Assembly: GCA_964058805.1 (NCBI GenBank)
Contig: CAXKVV010000114.1
Span: forward strand, 124,001-188,000
Direction of reading: 5' to 3'
Origin: Schoenoplectus triqueter
Taxonomy: Eukaryota > Streptophyta > Magnoliopsida > Poales > Cyperaceae
DNA: 64,000 nucleotides
Shown here in pieces: positions 24,293 to 35,467 of the stretch (position 1 is its first letter; each line of letters opens with the position of its first letter). The notes under the pieces are model-generated. The model did not search any database, was not told the origin of the DNA, and saw only the letters and a program-made list of their open reading frames with translations. The translations under genes and the position numbers were made by a program.

Positions 24293-25257
24293 TTAACTCA
24301 TATAATTATCTGACTCATTAGTGTTATAATGTACATTCAAAGATATAACAGGAGCAACACCGCTAATTGAATGTCGTGCAATATCAAAAGTAATATTGCT
24401 TATGTTACTTCTCGATGGTGGAACAATGATGGAGTGACGGGCAGATTGACTTACTTGTTGAGCATTTAAATTTTCTGCTGTATGAAAATGTATAATGCAC
24501 AACTATATATACATAGCAAAATAAAAATCTTCATTTTATTTGTATACTAAAATATTACATGAGTTGTTATTATTTGATGCAAGTCTTGATCTTCGTTTCA
24601 CCCGTCGCCCTTCCATTTCATCCATAACCATTGGTAAACGAATATGCTTGCTCTCTGGCCAATCAATTTGATTTGGATATGGATAAAAATATCCGGACCA
24701 AATATTAAGAAGGGTTTGAGCACTATAAAAGGGACATATAAATCGATTTAACTTGAATTTTCTGACTCTTATTACCACCAAAATATAAGAGCATGGTATA
24801 CCAGTTAGTTTCGATTTCAAACACATACATTTCGACATCATGCCTTCTTTAATGTTGACAATGTATTTAAAATTTTTAAAATCACCATTAGGTAATGTTT
24901 CATCGTGGTGAATAACCTCGTAATCCCCCCGATTAGAGCCATAAGGATCAACCCTGTGTGGGCGTGATTTTTCAGCTATTTTTTTTAGCTTTTCAGTAAT
25001 CTTTGTTGACCACACTTGCCCTCCATTCACTAATATTATAGATCTATTTCTTCGCTCGTCGAACCAATTAATGCATTTGTACCAAGTACCTTCAACTATT
25101 GCTATAACCGGCAAACATCGATATATTTTGAATACACGATTTAGTGATTCTGACCCATTACTTGTCATAATTCCCCAACGATAATATTTATCTTTGCACT
25201 GAGTCCATCTACTTGGATTTATTTTTTCTTTACCATTTTGATATACTGTAGTACCTT
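24293..25257 (-). pseudogene. MULE 2 transposase, C-terminal part
   Basis: This resumes the transposase downstream of the LINE. It has NPSRWTQCKDKYYRWGIMTSN, then SESLNRVFKIYRCLPVIAIVE (the usual MTTN...SE.N.VFK...LPI block), then a SWIM-type zinc finger CMCLKSKLTGIPCSYIL, in which the expected CSH His is Tyr. It continues through SGYFYPYPNQIDWPESK and MDEMEGRRVKRRSR. A GT...AG intron of about 70 bp at roughly 24478-24547 would splice to AENLNAQQVSQSARHSI at 24293-24480. The region between 25306 and 25257 is LINE tail and not transposase. The LINE separates this from the rest of the gene at 31131. Confidence 0.85.
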
Positions 25258-25616
25258 TTTTTTTTGAAAGAAAGGCAAATACTGCCTGTTTCATTGAATG
25301 AAACAATAAACACAGTTACACAAGACTTCCACAAAGCACCAAAAACACGCAGAAACCCCTTGACAACACAAGATTTGTGTTTGCCCTAATCTTGTTAACC
25401 CTCGACAACACAAAGAAAAAAAAAACCAACAGAAAACTTCAATCACACATCCTTATTAAACACAACTGCAAAACTAACTCAAAAACACGCTTTACTCTCT
25501 ACCATACGACAACTCTAAAGGCAGTGTGTTTATCTCAAAACGCTTCCATCTGTTAATGCCAAAGCTGGGCCCACCACTTGTAAAGGAATTAAATCCAAAT
25601 CTCCTGGAAGCCAGAC

Positions 25617-28600
25617 TTAAACTCCTCTCTTGATGGCATCCTTACATTGCCCTGTCCAATAATTCACCAGAGAAATTATTATTAAAACCTGATTTCTAAC
25701 TGAAATTGCTGCCACTTTATCAAACACCATCAAATTACGATGTTTCCAAAGAGACCAGCAAACTGAACTAAGGACCACCAGAAAACATTTTTTCATGTTT
25801 CCTGACAAAGTATCAGCAAATGCCATGATATCTGAGAACCTATTCCAGTATATATAATATTGTTGACATGTGCCCATCCAGAACCAGATTTGTTGAGCAA
25901 AATTGCACAATAAAAATAAATGGGATACTGTTTCAGTCTCATCACACAGAGTACAGAGAGTAGATCCTACCCAACCTCTTTTCACCAAATTATGTTTAGT
26001 AAGAATTTTGTTTTGAGCCACAAGCCACATAAACACTTTAACCTTTAGAGGGATAGGTAGGGTCCACCATATGTCTGCTGAAGAATCATATATCCCTCTA
26101 AATGAAAGCCAACTGTATACCTCATTTGTTGTGAAATTACCAGACTCAGACAATCTCCATCTCAATTTGTCTCTATCCAATGATAAAGAGATTTTACCCA
26201 CCAAATTGCATAAAGAATTAAATTCAAGCAAAAGAACTCCAGTTAACATCCTTTTGAATTTCAAAGCTTGCCCAGCAGACATCACCACTGTGAATACTGA
26301 AATCAATGGGTCTTCACAGAGCTGAAAAAGATGATGGAACTGGGAACTAAGGGCACAGTCCCCAACCCATCTATCTAGCCAAAAAGCAGTATCTTGTCTA
26401 TTGCCCAATATAACTGAACTACCAGTCTGACCCAACTGGCTTAAAGCATTAATTTCTTTCCAAACAGCTGATTGGTGTTTTAAATGCCTATGATCAGAGT
26501 ATTTTACTAGAACAAGTTGTTTCCAACAGGATTGGTACTGAGGATCTTTCAGTTTCCACCACCATTTTAACAATAAAGAGATATTCATACAATGCAGATC
26601 AAGTATCCCCAATCCACCAAATTGCCTAGGCATACAAATTTTTGACCATTTGATTAATGCAAACTTTTTTTAGTGGAAGTACCTTGCCATAAAAATTGGC
26701 ACCTAATTCTATCAAGCTTTTTCCTAATTTTAACTGGCATTTTGTACAGAGATAACATATATAGAGGTGTAGAGGACAAGACATAGTTGATTAAAACTAT
26801 TCTACCTCCAATAGACAAAAGAGCCCCTTTCCAATTAGGTAATTTCTTTTGAACTTTATCAATAATACCATTCCAATCAGCACAAGATAGTTTTTTATCA
26901 GACAAAGGAACCCCCAAATACTGCAAAGGAAATTGAGAAAGCTTACAGCCTGCTAAGGCAGCAAACATGTGTGCTTCATCAGAGGATAGATTGACTGGTA
27001 TGAGTTCTGTCTTGCCAAAATTTATTTTAATGCCTGACAAAGCTTCAAAAGCATATAAAGCCAACAAGGTAGCATCCAAACATTTCATATCTGCTTTAAA
27101 AAAAATACAGTATCATCAGCATATAAAAAGTGAGTAATCTTCAACCCTGTCTCAAGCATTGGCCCTAAACCTTCTATCATGTCTACTTGTTTACCTCTAG
27201 TTAAAATTTGGCAAAGAGTATCTGTGACTAGATCAAACAGTAGTGGGGATAATGGGTCCCCCTGTCTTAATCCCCTTTTACAGGTAAAGTAAGATGTGAG
27301 GGATCCATTAAAGTTAATGCATGTTTGTGCTCCTTTAAGCAGATTGTCAATCCAAAGAGTCCATTTCTGCCCAAAACCCCTACTTCTTAACATCTCAAGC
27401 AAAAAAGTCCAATTCACTCTATCATAAGCTTTTTCAAAGTCTACTTTTAATACTATACCTTTCTGGCCATGAAATTTAGCAAAATGTATGATCTCATTAG
27501 CAGCCAACACATTATCTAAGATATATCTACCAGGTATAAAGGCTGCTTGTGCTGGATCTACTAATCTACCAACACATCCTAGCAATCTATTGGTCAAAAC
27601 TTTGGATATTATCTTGTAACTACAATCAACCAAACTTATGGGTCTAAATTTTTGAATAACCTGTGCATTAGACTCTTTAGGAATAAGGCAAAGCATTGCA
27701 TGATTTATTTTAGACACATTCAAGGAGTGTGTATAAAAATGTTGCAACAATACCATCAAATCTGACTTTATCAAATTCCAGAAATGCTGATAAAACAAGA
27801 AACTGAAGCCATCTGGACCAGGTGCCCCAGATGCTTCAGAACCAAAAACTGCTTTATGTAGTTCTTCTTCTGTAAATGGTTTTTCTAGTTCTAACCTATC
27901 AGTATCTGAGAGTACATAATTCTCATCCCAAAAATCTGGATTTAAACTAGCTTGTTTGACCTCTGAAGAACCAAATAGGTTTTTATAAAATTTTACCACA
28001 TGTGATTCTATCTGAGGTAGGGAGTCACTAAGCACCCCCTCTACTTCCATATTCAATATTATTTTTTTCTTTTTTCTATTAGATGCAATTCTATGAAAAT
28101 AAGCAGTATTTGAATCACCAAATTGTATCCATTTCTCTTTAGCCCTAGTATGCCAATATTTTTCCTCCTCTAGATACAATGTATCTAGGGAGTGTTTGGT
28201 GAACATCCATGTCTCAGCCTCAATCTTTGATAATTCTCTATAATCTTTAATCCTATCTAAATGATGTAAAGTATTTAGTGCACTTTGTTTTCTTTTCTTC
28301 CTCTCAGCAAAAAAATTTTTGCTCCAACCTTTCATTTTTCTTCTCATATATTTCATCTTTCCATGCCACTCCTTAGCTATATCCCCAGACAATTTAAAAT
28401 CCTGCCACCACTTAATAACTAAGTCCTGAAACTCAAGAATGTCTAGCCACAAGTTATCAAAATGAAAGATTGTTGCAGTATGTTAAATTTTCAGATTAGT
28501 GTGCAAAACTAGTGGACAGTGGTCTGATCCATAACTAGCTAGATCCTGGACCACACACTTGTCATATAAAGAGTCCCATTGCATACTACATATGAATCTA

Positions 28601-29181
28601 TCCAATAGAGCAGACTGCCTACCATTAGACCATGTAAATTTCCTACAAAACAATGCATATTCTATCAAATTGTAATCATCTAAAAACTTATTAAAAGTAG
28701 AGCTTGCTCTAACATTGAATCTAGGTCCTGATTTTTCATTCCTAAATCTTATGGCATTAAAGTCACCACATATCAGCCAAGCTGCAGAACTAATTGCTTT
28801 AATATCTCTTAATTCCTGCCAAAACTGCTCTTTAACACTAGTGTCTACTGGTCCATAAACTGTTGTGAATGTCCAATTTACATTATCAAACCTATTTTTG
28901 ATCATAAGAGTTACTGAGAACTTCCCTAGTATAGATCTTTCTATCATAAATTTGGCACTATCACACCCTACTACAATACCTCCAGATAATCCAACTGAAG
29001 GTAATTGAATCCACACATCTAATTTGGATGACACTACCTTGAGCATTCTGTTGGAAAATTCTTTCTTTTTAGTTTCTTGTACATCTAGTAAATCTATTTT
29101 ATTATCTATTACTAAATCATGCAGAATAGTTCTTTTATGATGGGAATTCATTCCCCTAATGTTCCAACAAAGTACATTCAT
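25617..29181 (-). pseudogene. LINE ORF2: AP endonuclease - reverse transcriptase - zf-RVT, three disabling changes
   Basis: ORF2 starts at ATG 29179-29181 (MNVLCWNIRGMNS). The endonuclease (28483-29181) keeps its hallmark residues: VQETK, GDFNAIR, LDRF and SDHCPL. RT (27085-28450) keeps DGFSFLFYQHFW, RPISLVDCSYKIISKVL, KVDFEKAYDRV, GLRQGDPLSPLLF and the catalytic YADD. The C-terminus (25617-26633) has the zf-RVT block WWTLPIPLKVKVFMW...CTLCDETETVSHLFLLC. Three defects are visible: an in-frame TAA at 28483-28485, a one-base T gain in a T run just after YADD (about 27100), and a one-base A loss in an A run near 26665. Both slips are in homopolymers, so sequencing error cannot be excluded. ORF2 would nick target DNA and prime reverse transcription. 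Confidence 0.9.
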
Positions 29182-31089
29182 TGAATAGCTAAATTACCCT
29201 GTAGAGAATCCATGGGTACCACTGTCACCATCTCAAAAGTATTAGATTTGGACCTAGCAATTAAATGTTCCATTACAGAATTAAAACTATCTCTTTGCAT
29301 GTGCCTTATATTTTGAATAATAACATCTCTTTCTTCCATAGTAGTACCCAGTGTAACTCTATAAGTTCTAAAAAGATCTGCTACTTCATCATTTGTTAAC
29401 CGACCAAAAGGAAATTGAGAAATTAAGGCACTACCTGAGGCTAATTGTGCTTTGGCCTTACTACTTCCCTGGAGACCCTTCACTTTAAGCCTTATACTTC
29501 TACGTATACAAGGTGGAGGTGAGACCAGTAGCATAGAAGGTTGAAGAAGAGTTTGACTCTGAGCTTGGATTAAATTGAGCTCTTCCCCCATCCACTTCTG
29601 CCTCTACCCTGGATGAAGAAATGTTGGTACCAGAGATTTCCATCAAGGTATCAGGAACCTTGCTTGGTGCCGACTGCAAATTCAGCATCCCTGTGGCAGT
29701 TAGCAAGGAGTCGGTAACCTGAGCAGACTCATGATTCAGTCCCTCAGGAGAAGAGTGAGGAGGAAAGGAAGTATGAGATGGTGATGAGCACAACGGTACC
29801 GATATCCCCTTCTTCCCGACCACCACATCATCAATCTCCTGACTCAACGGAGGTATCAAAACCAAATCACCCGACTCCATAATCTCATACTCCTCATCAC
29901 CTGGTTGTACCGGAGTTTTGCCTTTACTGTAGTCTCCAGTGTTAGATTTCTTTGTCGGTGGAGCCACTCTTGCAGAGTTATTCGATCCTTCACCGAGATG
30001 AGCACGACCTCGAGGTTTAGATCCATTTCCTCCAGGCCCCTGTCCCATCGGCGGTAGTGATTGGGAGAATGGTTGTCCAAATGCTGGCTGTTCCACCTCC
30101 ATGGACACATCGTATCTGGTCCAGTAACCTTGCGGATCACAGTACATAACCCACTGCATCGATGGTAACTGAGTAGCTGCACATAAACCCATTCTTACCC
30201 GGGCAACCCTAAAATCCAGATGTTCCGCCGTAACTGGATCCAAGGCCAGTACTTGTCCAAACGGCTCAAATAAGTGAGTAAACTCATGAAAAAACCAAAG
30301 CTTCATGGGAAAACCTCTAACTTGAACCCACACTGGGCGAAGCTTTGCTCCCTCATCCATCGCTGGATCCCAGCGCGCCACTGGCAAATCCATGTTTTCC
30401 ACCCTTAAGGAACCTCGATTTGTAACAGTATTAAGCCATCTAGGACTGGGCGCTTCGATCAAGAATCTCGAATCATCATAATAGCGAGCTATCCACTGAT
30501 GTTGTGGCATTTGATGTCGGAGAGCAGCTTCGATCCTAGATCTCCCGATTCCTGCCGAATCGGTTAAAACTATACTATTGTCAAAACTCGCTTCGAGCTT
30601 TTGACTGGCTTCAGAGGAACAAAATCTGATCGGCGGAGTTACCATTGTTGGAGGAACCTCCCGATCTACAAGAGGACTAGGAGTCGGAAGAGATTTTTGA
30701 GGCGCCGCTATGTTTGCTTTTGGAGATGTGCTCTGTGGATGCTTACAGTGGAAGCTTTTGTGTCCCAAACCTAGACATCGAAAGCACAACGTGGCATTAC
30801 GACAGTCCTTTGCAAAATGACCTTTATCTCCACATTTAATGCACATTAGAGACGATGAATTTTTGATCAGATCCACTCGTTTTGACACACGCTCATCTCC
30901 ATTTGATAGCGTCGAATCTCGCCTTCTCCAGTGATGTTGAGCCCTAAAATGCGCAGGCCTTAGTACAGCCTGTTTATAACTTGGCCTCTGGGCCTGCAGA
31001 GAATTAAGCATCTCATTTAACTGCTTGAGAGATTGCTCCATCACCTGGATCGTTTTCGCCAAAGGATCGGAATCAACATCCTTCTCCAT
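29178..31089 (-). pseudogene. LINE ORF1 (gag-like RNA-binding protein), one frameshift
   Basis: The ATG at 31087-31089 gives MEKDVDSDPLAKTIQVMEQS, a short coiled-coil-like start. Two zinc knuckles follow at about residues 95-130 (CIKCGDKGHFAKDC and CFRCLGLGHKSFHC). A DUF4283-like region comes next, with IVLTDSAGIGRSRIEAAL, FLIEAPSPRWLNTV, VARWDPAMDEGAKLRPVWVQV and GFPMKLW. A low-complexity Ser/Pro tail follows. A one-base slip near the G run at about 29585 shifts the last 130 codons into another frame (RRSIRLKVKG, ending LAIQ). Its final stop overlaps the ATG of ORF2. It would bind LINE RNA in the RNP. An upstream in-frame TTG (31113) is not a credible start. Confidence 0.85.
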
Positions 31090-31130
31090 CGCCACAAACG
31101 GAGCTTCTTTCAATGAAGAAATAAACTCAC

Positions 31131-32306
31131 ACCTTTATATCCATTCGGGTACTGTTGTCTAATAGATAACATACCCTCTTTAAATCGACAAGATTTTTTC
31201 ATTGAAGCTATCCATTTGAAGAGATCTTTAATGTTCTGATTGAGACATGCTTTGTACAAGTTCTCCGAAATATATTGCACACAATATCGATGCACGAGTA
31301 ATCTCTTGAATACATATGTGATTATAGGGATTAGTCTTGATAATCCATAAAGGACTACCCCTAGGACATACAACATATAATCTCCAAAAATATCTGGATC
31401 GTTGTTTGCATATTACCACCAATATTGATTTACTACTTCTTTCTGTTTTCACCTCAATATTTTCTCTTATATGATATTCATTAATTGCCCATTGTAATTG
31501 CTCTTTAGAATTAAATGTTCAATTTTCTGACAACGAATTATCGAATTATGACTGTAATGGAGCATTTATTTCATTGATCTCAGAAATATCACTAAAGTCA
31601 CATATCAGATTATGCTTTTATAATTTATTGTTCACAATCAATTGATGCTCTATATGTTCATGGGGATCATAATCTGGATCATCATCTTCATCATCCGAGT
31701 CCCAATAATCTTCTCCAATCTCCCATTCATCTGTTAAAATTGGTACAAAATCATCATTATTTTGCTCCTCCTCCTCTAACACATCATTATCTTCATTATG
31801 GACATTATTATCCTCATCACAATCATTTTGCTCCCATTCATCTATTACATTTGGAATGAAAGGTGTCAGATAAATGAATCTTTACGGATCTGTTTCGTGT
31901 ATTTGATGTGCTTGATTTATTGTGGAATGTATAATATTCTCGGTTCTATTATTGATTTCGGGTAGGTTATTCAAAGAATCTCCTGCATTATCAATTGACA
32001 ATATTTCTACATACAACTCAACCATTCTTCAATTCATTTTTGTTGTTGTCATTTAAAATATCATTCGCCACTCAACCTCATCTCGAATAAGAATTAAATA
32101 AAAATGTTAAGCACTAGTACCTCATGTATTATACCGAGCCCTGATACTAAAAAATATTGATTCTCTAGTAATCCGAGCTGTATGTATATCATAGTTCTGA
32201 CCTCATCAAAATACATATCTTCGTTTCCAAGAAAAAAATCTAGGAGGATTATCATAATCAATACCCGTTGATCCTGTGATGATATTATCACCCGCATAAA
32301 CCACAA
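31131..32306 (-). pseudogene. MULE 2 transposase, N-terminal part with the catalytic core deleted
   Basis: Minus-strand reading starts near 32306, passes an Asp/Glu/Asn-rich acidic segment (31640-31860) and reaches a MuDR-type DNA-binding region (ILVVICKQ, YFWRLYVVC, LWIIKTNPYNHIC) at about 31330-31440. It then changes frame and continues directly with HRYCVQYISENLYKA, DLFKWIASMKK and EGMLSIRQQYPNGYK at 31140-31290. In intact MULE transposases some 200-250 residues with the catalytic Asp-Asp-Glu core lie between these two blocks. They are absent here, so this gene could not encode an active transposase even before the LINE inserted. Confidence 0.8.
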
Positions 32307-32589
32307 TCAGAATCATTCTGCCAAATTATTAAAATATTATTAGTTAATATTTTAAATATGCTTTTCACTTTATTAATATAAAATAAATTAAAATTTTCAC
32401 AAACCTTTATTATATTCGGAGAGAGTCGGAAGTATGAATTTGAAAGAGCTGCGGGTTTATAATGTGTCTAAGTCCATATTTCTTAAAAACGGACTTGGGT
32501 CCGCATTTCTTAAAAACAGACTTAAATTTATTAGTACATTATAAGATGATTTGTGATATATACGTTGATTAAAATTAATACAATTTAAC

Positions 32590-32958
32590 TTTTAATACAT
32601 AAATTATTCATATTCATATCCATATCCATATCCATATCGATATCAATATCCATATCCATATCCATATCGATATCGATATCCATATCCATATCCATATTCA
32701 TATTCATATTCATATTCATATTCATATCCATATCTATATCCATATTCATATTCATATCCATATCTATATCCATATTCATATTCATATCCAATTCAACTCT
32801 AAAGTTCGGATCTGTAAAAAAAAATTGAGTCCGCTTTTACTAAACGCGGACCCCGGTCCGCGTTTATTATGAGCGGATTTATTATTTTCGTGATATCTGC
32901 CCCCCAAGTGTTATTTTCATATTTTTGGATTTTTTTATTTTATTAGTAAAAATTTCGG
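32590..32958 (-). repeat. Right TIR of MULE 2 with expanded hexamer minisatellite
   Basis: The outer 150 bp matches the left TIR inverted. Its inner part (32600-32795) is an expanded array of catatc/catatt hexamers, over 30 units, against only a handful at the left end. The frame MDMNMDIDMDMN that it encodes is a repeat artefact. Confidence 0.85.
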
Positions 32959-32967
32959 GGAAAATAG

Positions 32968-34360
32968 CGAGCAATTTAGCCAACCTTTTCAAAAAGGGAA
33001 AAAAGGAACAGCGAGAGTTGAACTTTTGTTCTGTGAACTTCCATAATAAAACCAAATTAATCGTTAAATTTTCATCTACAACAAGTTGTTTTCTGGACCT
33101 TTTTAGGAAAATATCAAGTTGATTCTTCAACTTTGTGACAAAAATTAAGTTAGTCCTTCAACTTCAAAATACACTGAATTTGTCATTGTATTTTTTAACA
33201 AAAAATAATATTGTCTCTAAGATTATTATGTTTGTAGTGATTAATGAATTTTAAATGGTTGATGTTATACACTAGTAAGTTTTTTGTCCCGTATCTTACA
33301 TGATATTTTTTATTTCTTTTCTTAATAAGATATTTTTTATATCTATTTTACTTGGACTTAGGAAACAAAGAAAGAAAAACTTCCTCGAAATACAAACTTC
33401 AAGCATAATTTTTTTTTTAAAGTTCAGGATGAAATTAGTTTTTATGTCAAAAGTTGAAGGATTTATTTCAAATAATTTAAATTTTAGGGACCAATTTGAT
33501 TTTCTGGAAGAATCTTAAAAATCAATCTGATATTTTTAAAATGTTCATGGACCAATTAATGCAATTGAAAATTTAGGAACTAATTTGATTTAAAAAAAAT
33601 TAGGGACAAAAGTTACATTGTCAAAAAATAATAAAAATAAATAAAAGAGGAGTGCAACTAACCCAAGCAAAGATAAATTCACATGCATATGATTGTATCT
33701 GAGTTTGTTTTCTTGTGTGATCTCATGCTAGCAAGTAGCAAGAGTAAAAAGTCAGCTAATTTTCAATAACAAGTTATTATCCCTGTTTCTCGGGCCATAT
33801 CATTATCACCCCAAAAATGTGATGAAATATGTGGATCTTAAATGCATGTAAGAAATTTGATACATGATAGTTCCTGTTCTTGAGCTACTTTTCAATATGC
33901 TTAGCCACTTGGGTGAAAGAACTCATCAATGCTTTGGTTTAATAGAATCATTAGAAACCAAATAAGAGCTATAAGCCACCAGAGTTCAGTGTTAGTTGTC
34001 TATTGCACAGGGGGATATATGAATCTACGATACATGATAGGTGCTTGTTTTCTTTTATTTATTAAAAAAATAATGAATGGATGGATGCACATGCCTAGTT
34101 CATGTCTTGTCAATTGTATATAGGCCAATTTGTATATGATCGATTTGTGTATGAGTTATGGTTGTATTAAACTCTGTAGTCAGTGCTCCATTTTTTCACA
34201 TTCATGGGCCGCCAACATGTTTGTTTTTGTGAAGTAATAAATAGGGATGTAAATGACTCGAGATGGATCAAAGTTGATGCTCAGTTTATTAGTTTAGCAA
34301 GCGGAGTTGAACCGGCTAGTTAAATGTTTCCGAGCTAAGAACCGGTAAGAGCGTAAGCAT
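32968..34360. other. Intergenic DNA with an unpaired MITE end
   Basis: AT-rich, no gene. A tagggatgtaaatgactcg segment at 34242 looks like a hAT-MITE left end, but I find no matching right end or 8-bp duplication, so it may be truncated. The 33120-33620 part has repeated phrases of the ccttcaactt/gggaccaatttgatt kind seen in old plant repeats. Confidence 0.45.
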
Positions 34361-35001
34361 TAGAGTGTTAAAATAACCTGTTCGGGTCAGACTCGATCTG
34401 TACGACCTATGGTCGTGACCCGCCCCGACCCGATTTGTGCTCAAACTCGTCAGATCCGTGACCCGTTAAAACTGACGGGTCTAGCACGGGTGCGGGCAAA
34501 AAAAGTTAAAAAAATCCGTGCTACACCCAACCCGTTTTGGACCCGTCCTTACTCGACCCACCCCGCCCAACCCATGATAACCCATCCCCGACCCGGGAAA
34601 CCCGTGCAAACCCGACCCAATACCCGATAACCCGAGAAATAAAAAAAATTAAAAAAATACGAGAAAATGTGGGGAAATTATTTTTTTGTCAAAATATATT
34701 ATAGTTATATATTTTTAATATTCTTAATAATTATTTTTGATTTTTTTTATTTTTTTAGAATATATTTGAATTTTATTGGGTTATTTTTGAATTTTGAAAA
34801 AAAAAAAGAAAAACCCGCCGACCTGACCCGCCCCGCCCCACCTTTGGACTCGACCCGTCCGGGTCGTGGACAAACCCCCCAAAATGGACCTGTCGTAACC
34901 CGTCCTGTGAAATTCGTTGACCCGTCCCGCCAAAACCCGCCGACCCGTGCAAACCCGTCTTGCCCCGCCCCGACCCGATCCGTCCCGTTTTTAATACACT
35001 A
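34361..35001. mobile_element. hAT-type MITE (641 bp), GC-rich interior
   Basis: The left end is tagagtgttaaaata and the inverted right end is tagtgtattaaaaac. Flanks are gtaagcat (34353-34360) and gtaagcac (35002-35009), 7 of 8 bases identical. The interior is packed with cccgacccg/acccgtcc words, interrupted by an AT-rich centre. It gives long spurious Pro/Arg-rich ORFs on both strands. Confidence 0.7.
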
Positions 35002-35008
35002 GTAAGCA

Positions 35009-35467
35009 CTAGCTATATACCCGTGTGTTGCAGCAGACTCTTTTATTTAAACATTAAAACATTATAAGATAAAAAAATCACATTTATCTAATATTAAATT
35101 ATATAGTCACCAAATTATAGAGAAAACCTATAATAAATAATATATTTAATTTTGGATGAGATTTTTGCACAATATGAGTTAATGATTCATGATTTTTATG
35201 GCAAGAAAGTAAATTATTCTAACATATATTATCAACATTAATTTCTTATCAAATATGCACAAGGTTGCTAAATAAAAAAATAATAGTATATATGGGAAAG
35301 AAATGGAGAGAAAGAGAGGATCAATGAACGCGATCATATATATTCGATCAATCAAAAATAAATATTATCCATCTAATTGAGAGATAAAATGAGTATAATA
35401 TAAAAATATAATGACAAAAAATCCACCTTTTAATTCTTAAATAATTTATATAATATAATAGTATAGA
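35009..35467 (-). mobile_element. Small non-autonomous Helitron
   Basis: Read on the minus strand it starts TCTATACTATTATATTATAT (5' TC, preceded by A) and ends cacgggtatatagCTAG followed by T, with CTAG the CTRR terminus. This fits A^T insertion without target duplication. A segment gcaacacacgggt near the 3' end resembles the gcaacgcacgggt element common in plant Helitrons, with its hairpin decayed. It has no coding capacity. Its terminus coincides with the target duplication of the hAT MITE at 34361-35001. Confidence 0.55.

Larger units (their letters stand above)
25257..31130 (-). mobile_element. L1-type LINE, nearly full length, inserted in MULE 2
   Basis: It has two ORFs on the minus strand and a poly-A tail, seen as a T run at 25256-25265. 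The short direct repeat accttt lies at both borders (25253-25258 and 31131-31136), and removing the LINE rejoins the MULE reading frame (NGYK-G-TTVYQNGK). ORF1 begins about 40 bp from the 5' border, so little or no 5' UTR is present and slight 5' truncation is possible. Few disabling changes are visible, so it is the youngest large element here. Confidence 0.85.
23636..32958 (-). mobile_element. MULE-type DNA transposon (MULE 2) interrupted by an L1 LINE
   Basis: The ends are inverted repeats. The left side runs ccgatatttttattaat, aatatgaaaataacactt, gcagatatcacgaaaata, aaagcggactcaa, gagttgaatt. The right side has the same blocks inverted up to 32958 (ttactaaa, aaatttcgg). A perfect 9-bp duplication ggaaaatag flanks the element (23627-23635 and 32959-32967), the Mutator-superfamily signature. 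Inside, on the minus strand, lie MULE transposase fragments separated by a 5.9-kb LINE insertion. Without the LINE the element would be about 3.4 kb. Confidence 0.93.

Noticed and set aside
32585..32791. MDMNMDIDMD repeat ORF
   Set aside because: It is the translation of the hexamer minisatellite in the MULE 2 TIR.
34409..35009. Pro/Arg/Gly-rich ORFs on both strands
   Set aside because: They are artefacts of the cccgacccg word repeats inside a hAT MITE.
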